Shown here: in pieces, positions 8,623 to 17,281 of the stretch | Layout: the number at the start of each line of letters is the position of its first letter | How positions within the stretch are numbered: the first letter of the stretch is position 1 | NCBI RefSeq assembly: GCF_020035535.1 | Contig: NZ_CP083350.1 | Span: forward strand, 1,312,501-1,376,500 | Direction of reading: 5' to 3' | Origin: Ensifer adhaerens | Lineage (GTDB): Bacteria; Pseudomonadota; Alphaproteobacteria; Rhizobiales; Rhizobiaceae | DNA: 64,000 bases | Notes under the pieces: model-generated | Told to the model about the DNA's origin: nothing | The model's input: only the letters and a program-made list of their open reading frames with translations | Databases searched by the model: none | Made by a program: the position numbers and the translations under genes

Positions 8623-9858
8623 ATGTATGATTTTTGCATCATCGGTGGCGGCATTGTCGGGCTGGCAACCGCAAGGGCGTTGCGCGATCGTATACCTGGT
8701 GCGCGGCTTCTGCTGCTCGAAAAGGAAGATGGCTTTGCTCTGCATCAGACCGGACACAACAGTGGCGTCATTCACGCAGGCATCTATTACGCGCCGGGTT
8801 CTCTAAAGGCGAAGTTATGCCGCGAGGGCGCGGAAGCGACCAAGACCTTCTGCCGCGAAAATAACATTCCGTTCGAGACTTGCGGCAAGCTATTGGTCGC
8901 GACGAATGACGCCGAGATGGGGCGCATGGAAATTCTGGAGCAGCGCGCGAGAGAGAATGACATAGCATTTACGCGCCTCTCCACCCAAGATCTGCGAAAG
9001 GATGAGCCCAATATTGCCGGCCTCGGAGCGCTATTGGTTCACGCAACCGGCATTGTCGACTATGGCGTGGTTTGCCGTGCAATCGCGGCGCGATTAAAGG
9101 AGGACGGCGCTGATATTCGGCTCTGTGCCGCAGTCACCGCGATCCGCGAACAGGACGCATCCGTCCAGATTGAATGTGGCCACAATCGGTGGGAGGCGCG
9201 CCGTCTTGTCGTCTGCGCTGGCTTGCAGTCCGACCGCCTCGCCTTATTGGCGGGTCTAAAGATCGAACACCGCATCGTTCCGTTTAGAGGCGAATACTAT
9301 GTCTTGCCGCAGACAAGGGCCGACGTGACGCAACGCCTTATTTATCCCATTCCCGATCCCGATTTGCCGTTTCTTGGCATTCACCTTACCCGAACTATCA
9401 ATGGCGGGATGACAGTCGGCCCCAATGCGGTGCTCGGCTTTGCGCGGGAAGGTTACCCGAAGGGTAGTTTCTCATTATCGGACGTTGCCAGCATGGCGGT
9501 CTTTCCTGGCTTCTGGAAGATGACAGGCAAGAACTCGCGCTCCGCCGTCAGGGAGTTCGCAAACTCGTTGTCACGCACGCGGTACCTCAAGGAATGCCAA
9601 AAGTACTGCCCGTCGCTCACGCTCGAAGATCTCACGATGCCGCACGCGGGTATCCGCGCGCAGGCTGTGATGAAAGACGGCAGCCTCGTGCACGACTTTC
9701 TGTTCAAGCAGACGCAGCGAATGCTGCATGTCTGCAATGCGCCTTCTCCGGCCGCGACATCGGCAATTCCGATCGGCCAGATGATCGTGGAACGGCTTCT
9801 AAATGGCGTTCCTGATAACGACACCCAGATGGGGACACGCCATGAAAATCACACCTAA
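8623..9858 (+). CDS. lhgO: L-2-hydroxyglutarate oxidase (LhgO)
   Basis: FAD enzyme of the DAO fold that oxidises L-2-hydroxyglutarate to 2-oxoglutarate, feeding electrons to the membrane quinone pool. The protein opens with MYDFCIIGGGIVGLATA, as in the E. coli homologue. It has the family motifs HQTGHNSGVIHAGIYY (about residues 46-61), the VDYGVVCRA region and PFRGEYYVL, and ends with the second FAD contact NAPSPAATSAIPIG. Length 411 aa is typical. I prefer ATG 8623 to the GTG at 8614 because the homologues start at this Met. There is no csiD or gabDTP beside it, which is the usual context in enterics. The gene lies between two copies of a 15-bp repeat and may be a separate acquisition. Confidence 0.88.
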   Translation: MYDFCIIGGGIVGLATARALRDRIPGARLLLLEKEDGFALHQTGHNSGVIHAGIYYAPGSLKAKLCREGAEATKTFCRENNIPFETCGKLLVATNDAEMGRMEILEQRARENDIAFTRLSTQDLRKDEPNIAGLGALLVHATGIVDYGVVCRAIAARLKEDGADIRLCAAVTAIREQDASVQIECGHNRWEARRLVVCAGLQSDRLALLAGLKIEHRIVPFRGEYYVLPQTRADVTQRLIYPIPDPDLPFLGIHLTRTINGGMTVGPNAVLGFAREGYPKGSFSLSDVASMAVFPGFWKMTGKNSRSAVREFANSLSRTRYLKECQKYCPSLTLEDLTMPHAGIRAQAVMKDGSLVHDFLFKQTQRMLHVCNAPSPAATSAIPIGQMIVERLLNGVPDNDTQMGTRHENHT

Positions 9859-9904
9859 CTCCATTTCTGATTTTGGACGAGGACGCCGACTCATGCTGAC
9901 CAAA

Positions 9905-9919
9905 GTTGTCGCGGGTTGG
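9905..9919 (+). repeat. 15-bp direct repeat, copy 2
   Basis: Second copy of GTTGTCGCGGGTTGG, 46 bases after the hydroxyglutarate oxidase stop codon. See 8226-8240. Confidence 0.6.
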
Positions 9920-9976
9920 TCGATTTGTGAGCAGTCCCGGCTTAGACCGAGTTTCGGGATTTCAGGCTGACATTTC

Positions 9977-10525
9977 TTAAACGTGCGCACCGCAGTTCAC
10001 AGAATGATTGGCCGGCATGTTTAGATAAGGTGAAATAAAGGCTGAGACGGTCTCGGCTAACACCCCGACCCTGACCTCGATACCACCGGCGCGCAACAGT
10101 TCGACGCCTTTGCCATTGTTACGTGGATCCGGATCCACCAGCGCTACAACAACGGCCTTCAATTTCCGTTCAAGCATAGAGATTGCGCAGGATGGGGCGC
10201 GGCCCCGGAATGCGCACGGTTCCAAAGTCACATAGGCTGTAACATCATCAAGGTCGCCGATAACCTGACTAAGTGCGTGAGCTTCTGCGTGGAAACCGCC
10301 AGGAGGATGAGTGAACCCTGTCGAAATTAGCTCGTTTTTCCTCACGAGTACGCAACCGACGGGAGGGTTCGGAATGCATCCTGGCAACGCTCCGCGCGAC
10401 GCGTCCAAGGCAAGCTTCATAAAGTATTCGTCCTGTGTGTGATCAGAAGCACCTACGTTGCCGCGATTCATTTTCAATCCCATTCTTTTAACGAGGGAGC
10501 GCACCTTCATCATGTCAGTGGTCAT
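9977..10525 (-). CDS. Stand-alone RibD-type cytidine-deaminase-fold protein
   Basis: Resembles the deaminase half of RibD, which deaminates diaminohydroxyphosphoribosylaminopyrimidine in riboflavin synthesis. Visible are PNPPVGCVLV, the zinc/proton-shuttle motif HAEAHA and the two-cysteine motif EPCAFRGRAPSC, so all zinc ligands are present. The protein stops at 182 aa: the C-terminal reductase domain that bifunctional RibD carries is absent, not frameshifted. No other rib gene is nearby. The start is uncertain; ATG 10525 gives a 20-residue basic leader, while ATG 10471 begins nearer to the conserved DEYFMKLAL. It faces the hydroxyglutarate oxidase convergently. Function could be riboflavin supply or deamination of another N-heterocycle. 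Confidence 0.8.
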   Translation of the reverse strand: MTTDMMKVRSLVKRMGLKMNRGNVGASDHTQDEYFMKLALDASRGALPGCIPNPPVGCVLVRKNELISTGFTHPPGGFHAEAHALSQVIGDLDDVTAYVTLEPCAFRGRAPSCAISMLERKLKAVVVALVDPDPRNNGKGVELLRAGGIEVRVGVLAETVSAFISPYLNMPANHSVNCGAHV

Positions 10526-10636
10526 CAGTGATCTTTCCGTCAGATTTTGTCTTGAACCCCGACCCTAGCGAAAAACACTGCTGCCCGCATCGCCCCTCAC
10601 TCGATGGGACACGATCCTTATACGTTCCGTAAGGCA

Positions 10637-10665
10637 AATGCGATTTTACGAAAGCGAGTCGCATT
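10637..10665. promoter_or_regulatory. Inverted repeat in divergent promoter
   Basis: AATGCGA (10637-10643) and TCGCATT (10659-10665), a perfect 7-bp inverted repeat with 15 bases between. It lies between the divergent RibD-like gene and the Liv-type binding-protein gene, so it is a candidate operator for either. Regulator unknown. Confidence 0.35.
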
Positions 10666-10778
10666 GTTGCGTATGACAAAAGTCAAAGATTGCAGAATTC
10701 TCCCGGAAACAAATTAAGACGCTCTTCAGATCGGCACAATCTGTCGCTCAGGGAGCATAAAAGGGGAGCAATACGCAG

Positions 10779-11942
10779 ATGAATTTCAATAGAATGATTA
10801 CGTTGGCAACTTGCGTCCTAGTTGCGGCAGCAGTGCCTTTCTCACAGTCAGTAGCGGAGGAAGCCTCCCCAATCCCAATTGGCGCGGTTAGTACTTTGAC
10901 AGGTTCCTTTAGTTTTCCAGAGGCTACTGCTGCGGCGCAGGCAGTATTCGACCGCGTCAATGAGAACGGTGGCGTGGGCGGCCGGATGATACAGTACACC
11001 GTAGAAGATGACCGCATGGACCCTAGTTCCGCTGCACAGGCGGCGCGCCGTCTGGTGGACGATGAAGGCGTATACGCTAACGTAGCCTCAGCCAGTCTAC
11101 TGGAATGCACGGCGAACGCCGGCTTCTACGAGTCGCGCGGTGTGTATTCGTTACAGGGAACGGGCGTCGACCCGGCGTGCTTCAATACTCCTAATATCTC
11201 ACCCGTGAATACGGGTCCCTACACGGGGCTTGTTGTCTCACTTTACTATGCAGCGGAGATCCTCGGGTTTGACAAGGTTTGTTCGTTTGCTACCGGCAAC
11301 CCAGTTCAACAGCCAGGCTGGGAAGCAGCGATAGCGCGTTACAATCGCGTAAGTAAGAAACCGCTCTTGGTAGACGAGCGAAACGTTGGAAACACGGACG
11401 ACATGACGCAGTTCGTGCTGAAGGCAAAGGGAGCAGGCTGTCAGGCCGCGGTGTTCGTGGGCATCGAGCCACAAGTGGTAAGCTGGATGCAATCGGTTGC
11501 CGCGCAAAATATCCAGGGCATCACTTGGATCTTTCTAACGCCTGCCTATACGTTAAAAGTCGCGGAGGTTCTCGGCGAGACGGGTGAGGGAATTTACGCC
11601 AACTCTGAATTCGAGCCGTTTCTTTCTAAGTCGCCAGCTCTGGAGGATTGGCAGAAACTCATGACGGAGCGGGATATCCCTGTGACTTCCTTCTCACAAG
11701 GCGGTTACCTTGCCGCAACGATTTTCGTCGACGTTCTCAAGAGCATCAACGGCGAAATCACTAGAGAATCCGTCTCCGATGCACTTCGTAAACTAGACCG
11801 CTACGAGACCCCTCTGATCGGGACTCCCTATTCTGTTGGGGAGAAGACGGAACATGCCTCCAACAGTTCCTCCAAGTTCGTGAAACTGGGAAATGGTGCC
11901 TGGGAAGTGGCGACGCCGGAGTTCGTCGTACTTCCAAATTAA
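10779..11942 (+). CDS. Branched-chain-type ABC substrate-binding protein
   Basis: Periplasmic receptor of the first Liv-type importer, Peripla_BP_6 fold, 387 aa. It has a Sec signal peptide of about 26 residues (cleavage near SQSVAEEA), then IPIGAVSTLTGSFSFP, the DDRMDPSSAAQAARRLV segment and a late SFSQGGYLAATIFVDVL helix. The ribosome site GGGGAGCAA precedes ATG 10779. Proteins of this family bind amino acids but also urea, amides and aromatic acids. The oxygenase cluster directly downstream on the same strand suggests the ligand is the substrate of that cluster; this is inference. Confidence 0.9.
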   Translation: MNFNRMITLATCVLVAAAVPFSQSVAEEASPIPIGAVSTLTGSFSFPEATAAAQAVFDRVNENGGVGGRMIQYTVEDDRMDPSSAAQAARRLVDDEGVYANVASASLLECTANAGFYESRGVYSLQGTGVDPACFNTPNISPVNTGPYTGLVVSLYYAAEILGFDKVCSFATGNPVQQPGWEAAIARYNRVSKKPLLVDERNVGNTDDMTQFVLKAKGAGCQAAVFVGIEPQVVSWMQSVAAQNIQGITWIFLTPAYTLKVAEVLGETGEGIYANSEFEPFLSKSPALEDWQKLMTERDIPVTSFSQGGYLAATIFVDVLKSINGEITRESVSDALRKLDRYETPLIGTPYSVGEKTEHASNSSSKFVKLGNGAWEVATPEFVVLPN

Positions 11943-12094
11943 TTGGGACCCATGGCCTCCTCTGCACCGCGCAGGGGAGGCGGTCCCCTGTTGCCATCCA
12001 CCGCGTCCGATCGCCTTGCGATCCGCTCATTTCACGCACCGCCGCTTGGATGATGTGCTCGTCTTCTGCCGGCGCTGCCAAAGGTGCAGAGCAT

Positions 12095-12952
12095 ATGCTT
12101 TCATATCTTTTGTCTGGCCTAATTCCGGGCTGCGCTTATGCGCTCCTGGCGATAGGCATCACCCTAACATACAAAACGCTTGGCGTTCTTAACTTCGCTC
12201 AGACAGCCATCGGTGTCTTCGGTGCTTACATCGGTCTTGAGATGGTAAGCGCCGGGATACCCCAGCCGTGGGCTGCGCTGATTGGTATTCTTGCTGGTGC
12301 AGCCGTGGGTGTCCTCGTTGGTGCTATCATGGTCGCGTGGTTCACCGGTTCAGACGTGCAAACAAAATCCTCGGTTACAATCGTTTTGATGCTCGGCATC
12401 TTCGCAGCGGGAGCGCGACTGTTCGGCGATGATCCGCGTGCGGCCCCCCGTCTGTTTCCAAATGCGAGCATTGAAGTGGCAGGCATATACTTCTCGATGA
12501 CCACGATCATTGGGTTGCTACTTGCGGCGGTCATCTCTGTGGCGCTCCAGGTGGCTCAAAAGAAGACACGCGTCGGAGTTATGATGAGCGCACTCGCAGA
12601 GCGTCCCGGCACCGCCCAACTTCTCGGCGTCCGCGTAGGGATGCTTTCGATGACGATCTGGGCTTTGACCGGCGCTCTTGCAGCTCTTGGTATCACCTTG
12701 ATCATGCCCACCAGACCAAGCAATTTCTTGGTACTGAGCCTTCTGTTGTTGCCGGCAATAGCGGCTTCGCTATTCGGTGTATTCAGGTCGATCTATCTCG
12801 CACTCATAGGCGGTTTGGTCCTAGGAATGATCGAAGCTCTGGCAACCTACTTTGAGACATTGGCGCCGTACCGCCAGGCGTTACCTTTTTTGGTGGTGCT
12901 TGCAACTCTCATATGGTCGCAACGCAAGGAGGTTTGGGATGCGGCACGGTAA
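12095..12952 (+). CDS. Branched-chain-type ABC permease LivH
   Basis: Inner-membrane permease, 285 aa. It starts with the typical LivH opening (first helix GLIPGCAYALLAIGITL) followed by YKTLGVLNFAQTAIGVFGAY, matching the family LxNFAxG region. Start ATG 12095 is chosen because the first membrane helix follows at once; the in-frame ATG at 12050 would add 15 residues without a better ribosome site. It overlaps the following fused gene by 14 bases. Confidence 0.87.
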   Translation: MLSYLLSGLIPGCAYALLAIGITLTYKTLGVLNFAQTAIGVFGAYIGLEMVSAGIPQPWAALIGILAGAAVGVLVGAIMVAWFTGSDVQTKSSVTIVLMLGIFAAGARLFGDDPRAAPRLFPNASIEVAGIYFSMTTIIGLLLAAVISVALQVAQKKTRVGVMMSALAERPGTAQLLGVRVGMLSMTIWALTGALAALGITLIMPTRPSNFLVLSLLLLPAIAASLFGVFRSIYLALIGGLVLGMIEALATYFETLAPYRQALPFLVVLATLIWSQRKEVWDAAR

Positions 12953-14648
12953 CAATTTTCATGTCGTAACCTTGCTTTCGTTGGTGGCGCTCGGGGGATT
13001 GTTTTGGCTTCCGCCGTATTTCGTCTTTCTCGCCACCACAGGGGTGTTGGTAGCTATCATGGTACGCTCACTGGGCGTTGTGACCGACCAAGCAGGGCTG
13101 ATTTCTCTGTGCCATATGACCTTTGCCGGAATCGGGGCGTGGGCAGTATGCTGGCTGAATATCCACATGCCCTCGATACCGTATATATTGACGCTCATCC
13201 TCGGAGCTGGAGCGGGGCTTTGCGCGGGTATATTGTTGGGGCTTCCGGCCCTGCGACTGCGGGGCTTGAACCTGGCGGCGATTACCCTGACCTTTGCCGT
13301 GGCCGTGGACGCTGTTTTCTCCACGAAAGGGTTTCCAGGCGGCAGTTCGATGCAGTCATTCAAGCGTCCTGGCTATCTCGCGGACGATTATGTCTTCCTC
13401 ACTTTCTGCATTGCGATGATGCTTTTGGTGATCGTCGGTCTGCGCCTAATATCTCGTAGCCGACTGGGAGCGTCTTGGGAGGCAATTCGATACTCGGAGC
13501 GTGCTACGGCGTCTATGGGAATTTCCGTGGCCCGGGCGAAATTGTCGGCGTTCGCGATCAGTGCGGGTATCGCTGGCTTGGTCGGAGGTCTCACGGCGTC
13601 GCAGTTGGGGATGCTGACATCTTCCAACTTCAGCCCCTTATCGTCACTGTCTCTATTCGCGCTTGCTATCTTCGCTGGTGGAAAATACTGGGAGGGGGCC
13701 ATAGTTGCTGGTCTACTCTCAGTGGGCGTGCCTGAGGTTCTAAGGCGTTTTGGTCTGCCACTGGACCTGGATGCAGTGATTTTTGCTATTGGCGCAATTG
13801 ACGCTCTTAGGAAGAGGACCAGCTTCGCAGGCGGGCTCCGACGCACACTGAAAATCCGGAAAAACCGGAAGGCTGCAGAAATCGCTAGACCGCCCGAAAC
13901 CGGGCTCGAAATCAACCGACTAGACAGCGCGCGCTTCCGCCTCGAAGTGGTTTCGAAGCTCGAGATAGCCGATCTCCGCGTAAATTATGGAAATGTAGTT
14001 GCTGTCGATCGATTTGGTCTTGCGTTAGAGCCAGGCTGCATCGCGGGCCTCGTGGGCCCTAACGGTGCAGGCAAGTCGACTATCATCGATGCGATAACGG
14101 GTTTTCTACCGCAGGCGACGGGGACGGTAAAGCTCGGCAATGTTGAGCTTATGCAACAAGGGCCGACTCTCCGCGCTCGGATAGGGATCCGGCGAACCTT
14201 TCAGCAAGGACGGTCCATACCGGAGTTGACGGTGGGACAATATTTGAGCCTTTCATCGGGAGGTGAGATGTCGGACGACGACATAGATCTAATTCTTGCC
14301 TTTTTGGACTGTCCGCCATCGAGCACGTTGATTTCGGAAATTGAAATTGGATTGAGACGATTGATTGAGGTCGCGGCAAGTCTATCCGCGCGGCCAAGGG
14401 TGTTACTACTAGATGAACCTGCGGCGGGGTTGTCCGCTGATCAATCAGCGACACTCGCCGAGCATATAGCAAGAATCCCGGAGGTTTTTGGCTGTTCAGT
14501 GCTGATCGTCGAGCACGACATGGATATCATTCGACGGGTTTGCAACAAGATCATCGTTGTGGATTTCGGAAGAGTCATAGCGGAGGGCAGCCCAGAGGAA
14601 GTCTTAGGCCAACCGCAAGTCCTCGAAGCTTACCTTGGAGCCGCATGA
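12939..14648 (+). CDS. Fused LivM permease and LivG ATPase
   Basis: One 569-aa polypeptide containing both a complete LivM inner-membrane permease (about residues 1-300, with VTDQAGLISLCHMTFAGIGAW near residue 45) and a complete LivG-type ATPase (about 340-569). The ATPase part has P-loop [10 protein letters not shown]-loop TFQQGRS, Walker [11 protein letters not shown] and the H-loop IVEHDMD. The signature motif is unusually altered: IEIGLRRLIEVAASLS stands where LSxGQ normally is. A strong AGGAGG lies 7 bases before ATG 12939, within the end of the livH gene. The fusion fixes the permease-ATPase stoichiometry. The same architecture recurs at 27491-29257. Confidence 0.9.
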   Translation: MRHGNNFHVVTLLSLVALGGLFWLPPYFVFLATTGVLVAIMVRSLGVVTDQAGLISLCHMTFAGIGAWAVCWLNIHMPSIPYILTLILGAGAGLCAGILLGLPALRLRGLNLAAITLTFAVAVDAVFSTKGFPGGSSMQSFKRPGYLADDYVFLTFCIAMMLLVIVGLRLISRSRLGASWEAIRYSERATASMGISVARAKLSAFAISAGIAGLVGGLTASQLGMLTSSNFSPLSSLSLFALAIFAGGKYWEGAIVAGLLSVGVPEVLRRFGLPLDLDAVIFAIGAIDALRKRTSFAGGLRRTLKIRKNRKAAEIARPPETGLEINRLDSARFRLEVVSKLEIADLRVNYGNVVAVDRFGLALEPGCIAGLVGPNGAGKSTIIDAITGFLPQATGTVKLGNVELMQQGPTLRARIGIRRTFQQGRSIPELTVGQYLSLSSGGEMSDDDIDLILAFLDCPPSSTLISEIEIGLRRLIEVAASLSARPRVLLLDEPAAGLSADQSATLAEHIARIPEVFGCSVLIVEHDMDIIRRVCNKIIVVDFGRVIAEGSPEEVLGQPQVLEAYLGAA

Positions 14649-15343
14649 TGGAAAACGATACGGAATTGGAGGTAAGGAACATCTCGGTCAACCGCCTGGG
14701 GCTTCCTGTAGTATCCAATGTCTCGCTGACCGCCCCGACTGGCGAAATGACAGTGCTACTTGGTGCGAATGGGGCCGGGAGAACCACTCTTCTAGAGGCG
14801 TTGTCAGGGGGCATCCCAATTGCTCACGGCAGTGCGAGACTCGGGGGCATCGAGTTGAACGGCGCGTCGCCACTAAAGAGAACAAGAGCGGGGCTGGGAC
14901 ACGTGGAGCAGGGGCGCACCGTCTTCTCAGAGCTAACAGTCGAAGAAAACCTGCTGGTTTGTCGGCCAAAGGAGCATATAAGCGCGGCGTTCACGTGGTT
15001 TCCGGAACTGTCTAAGCGCCGAAACACGAGGGCGGGAATGCTGTCGGGTGGCGAGCAGCAGTTATTGGTGATCGCGCGCGCGTTGTTATGCGCGCCGCGG
15101 GTACTTATGATCGACGAGATGTCTCTGGGTTTGGCGCCGATCATTGTTCGGCGGCTTTTGTCTACACTCAAAGAATTGGTGTCTGAAGGACTTGGTGTGC
15201 TTTTGGTCGAGCAGTTCGCTCATCTCGCACTGTCGTACGGCGACACTGCGTACGTAATGAGCGGGGGCAGAATTGTGCTCAAGGAAGAGTGCAAATCGCT
15301 GATCAAGACTCCCGAGCGATTGCACGAAGCTTACTTGTTTTAG
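14645..15343 (+). CDS. Branched-chain-type ABC ATPase LivF, P-loop Lys replaced by Arg
   Basis: Second ATPase of the importer, 232 aa. Its start overlaps the fused gene's stop (ATGATG at 14645). Signature LSGGEQQLLVIARALL, Walker B VLMIDEMSLGLAP and the LLVEQF switch region are intact. The P-loop reads GANGAGRTT, with Arg (codon AGA, residue 46 counted from 14645) in place of the invariant Lys that contacts the ATP phosphates. Walker B also has M in place of the usual P after DE. The protein may bind ATP weakly, leaving hydrolysis to the LivG site in the fused subunit. Everything else looks under selection, so I do not call it a pseudogene. Confidence 0.88.
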   Translation: MMENDTELEVRNISVNRLGLPVVSNVSLTAPTGEMTVLLGANGAGRTTLLEALSGGIPIAHGSARLGGIELNGASPLKRTRAGLGHVEQGRTVFSELTVEENLLVCRPKEHISAAFTWFPELSKRRNTRAGMLSGGEQQLLVIARALLCAPRVLMIDEMSLGLAPIIVRRLLSTLKELVSEGLGVLLVEQFAHLALSYGDTAYVMSGGRIVLKEECKSLIKTPERLHEAYLF

Positions 15344-15428
15344 GCAGCAGGTGCAGAAACGGCACCTCCGCAGCCGACCGCCGGTACGCGCGAGTAATTC
15401 TGGCTTCATCAATTATTGGAAACGAAAG

Positions 15429-16907
15429 ATGAGCAAGCAAGATTTTGCAATGTTCTCAGCGACCGAAACAGCACGATTGGTCAAACGGAAGGAAATCTCT
15501 CCTGTTGAGGTGGTCGAGAGCGCGATCGAACGGGTAGAGGCTGCTAACGGCGTCCTAAACGTCGTGATCCTGAAGGGCTATGAGGACGCTCGTCTGACTG
15601 CGCAGCGTCTCGAGCGTCGGCTTCTTTCAGGGGAGCCAACGGGTTTGATGGCAGGTGTGCCGACGCTGATGAAAGATCTCTTCAGCTTCAAACCGGGTTG
15701 GGCAAATACTCTTGGAGGCGTGAAAGCGCTCCGAAATTTCGTTCCCGATTTCTATAGTAACTTTGCTCACCGCATGGAGTCTGCGGATGCGATCGTTATC
15801 GGAAAGTCCAACAGTGCCACAATGGGCTTCGCCGGGACGACTGACAACAAGCTCTTTGGCCCGACGAAGAACCCTTTTAATCCGGCCCTAAATAGCGGCG
15901 GATCGTCCGGCGGCAGCGCAGCAGTTGCAAGCTTGATGGTCCCACTTGCGGAGGGATCGGATGCTGGAGGTTCAATACGCATACCATCATCGTGGTGCGG
16001 ACTGGTTGGATACCAACCCTCTTTCGGGGTATCGCCTATGGTTATGCGTCCCAACGCGTTTGGAGCGACTGCGCCGTTCATATTTGAAGGCCCGATGGCG
16101 AGATCGGTCCAAGACATTGCCCTTGCGATGCAAGTGCTTTCCGGAAAGAATGTGCAGGACCCCTACAATACTTCGTGCCCCGTAGATTTTGGCGCCGCGC
16201 TGCTACAATCGGTGGAAGGTATGCGAATAGGTCTCACGTTGGACTTTGGTGTTTTCCCGGTCGATCCACAAATTAGGACGCAGGTGGAGGAGGCCAGTCG
16301 GGCATTTACCGCCGCGGGCGCAATTGTTGAACCGATTTCGTTGAAGCTTCCCTATTCAGCCGTCGAACTCGCAGAGCTGTGGTGCCGAATGATATCCGCG
16401 GTTACTTTCGGTGCGCTGACGAATTTGGCAGAGAATGGTTTTGACCTTCTAGGCGAGCACTCCGACGATTTGCCTGACCAGCTGATTGCCTGGGTGGAAC
16501 GCGCTGAACGCATGACATTGAGGGAAATTCAGTCGGATCAAGCGATGCGGACTGAAGTGTTTGACACGCTGACGGCGGCGTTTGAGCACTTTGATTTCAT
16601 TTGCTCCCCAGTTACATGTTGCATGCCGGTACCGAACGCGGACGGCGGAGACACCGTCGGGCCGAACCATTTGTTGGAAACAACTCTCGAGCCGCGGATA
16701 GGCTGGGCGATGACCTTTCTTACCAACTTGACGGGAAACCCATCTGCGGTCCTTCCGACAGGTTTAGTAGCAGGTCTTCCGGTGGGCCTGCAATTGATTG
16801 GAAAGCGCAATAGGGATGTTGATCTGATCGCAGCGTGCGCGGCTTTCGAGAGGGCGCGGCCCTGGGCGTCCATCTACGCCGTTCCCGGTAAAGAGCGGCA
16901 TTTCTAA
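15429..16907 (+). CDS. Amidase (amidase-signature family)
   Basis: Hydrolyses an amide or anilide bond in the cytoplasm. 492 aa. The Ser-cisSer-Lys triad is readable: Lys82 in TLMKDLF, cis-Ser159 in GGSSGGS and nucleophile Ser182 in GSDAGGSIRIP. Start ATG 15429 follows GGAAACGAAAG; a frame from 15351 would add an unlikely basic leader. It lies 85 bases after livF and 374 bases before the Rieske oxygenase genes, all on one strand. In aniline dioxygenase clusters this position is held by a glutamine-amidotransferase-like protein that cleaves gamma-glutamylanilide. This amidase could do the same job, or could free an aromatic amine from an acylanilide. Family certain, substrate inferred. Confidence 0.9.
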   Translation: MSKQDFAMFSATETARLVKRKEISPVEVVESAIERVEAANGVLNVVILKGYEDARLTAQRLERRLLSGEPTGLMAGVPTLMKDLFSFKPGWANTLGGVKALRNFVPDFYSNFAHRMESADAIVIGKSNSATMGFAGTTDNKLFGPTKNPFNPALNSGGSSGGSAAVASLMVPLAEGSDAGGSIRIPSSWCGLVGYQPSFGVSPMVMRPNAFGATAPFIFEGPMARSVQDIALAMQVLSGKNVQDPYNTSCPVDFGAALLQSVEGMRIGLTLDFGVFPVDPQIRTQVEEASRAFTAAGAIVEPISLKLPYSAVELAELWCRMISAVTFGALTNLAENGFDLLGEHSDDLPDQLIAWVERAERMTLREIQSDQAMRTEVFDTLTAAFEHFDFICSPVTCCMPVPNADGGDTVGPNHLLETTLEPRIGWAMTFLTNLTGNPSAVLPTGLVAGLPVGLQLIGKRNRDVDLIAACAAFERARPWASIYAVPGKERHF

Positions 16908-17095
16908 TTAAGCGTCGCCGAGCATTCGTAAACAGCTGAATCAACGACGCTTGTAGTCTGCCTTACTGTTGCCTCCAAGCACCGTGGTAGGCATTGATCT
17001 GTCGGGCGATGGACCCGTTTCCGATCCGCCGACAAGCCGATCGAGTAACGCGTGGCGTCCGCATAGTAGCACATCTGCAAGATCGCTTTTGCAAG

Positions 17096-17113
17096 GCGGC
17101 AATACGTTGCCGC
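17096..17113 (+). terminator. Hairpin with tetraloop (possible attenuator/terminator)
   Basis: GCGGCAA (17096-17102), loop TACG, TTGCCGC (17107-17113): a perfect 7-bp stem closed by a UNCG-class stable tetraloop. No T run follows, so a simple intrinsic terminator is doubtful. Confidence 0.4.
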
Positions 17114-17180
17114 GAGTAGAGCGTGCAATCTGGCCGATCTATTGAGTAACTAACTGATTTTCCTACAAAAAGCGAAGCAT

Positions 17181-17190
17181 GCAAATTTGC
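17181..17190. promoter_or_regulatory. Palindrome GCAAATTTGC, candidate LysR operator
   Basis: Perfect 10-bp palindrome about 90 bases upstream of the Rieske oxygenase start, with an A/T centre as in LysR-type boxes. The LysR gene at 21902 is the natural candidate regulator. No second copy was found by eye, so this is tentative. Confidence 0.4.
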
Positions 17191-17281
17191 GTTTTGTTTC
17201 TGCATGTTTGACGTGGTTCGGTTCGCGGGTTTGACTTTAATGAAAACTGACATGCAGTTCGTATAGGGAGGTCGAAACAAC

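Larger units (their letters stand above)
16908..17281. other. Leader region of the oxygenase operon
   Basis: 374 bases without a convincing gene. It holds a perfect hairpin with a TACG loop (17096-17113), then an A/T-richer stretch with the palindrome 17181-17190, followed by the ribosome site GGGAGG 12 bases before the oxygenase start. The promoter of the oxygenase genes is probably here, but I cannot fix a convincing -35/-10 pair. Confidence 0.5.

Noticed and set aside
10526..10778. FMN riboswitch upstream of the RibD-like or binding-protein gene
   Set aside because: The conserved multi-stem RFN core could not be found; only a short inverted repeat is present.
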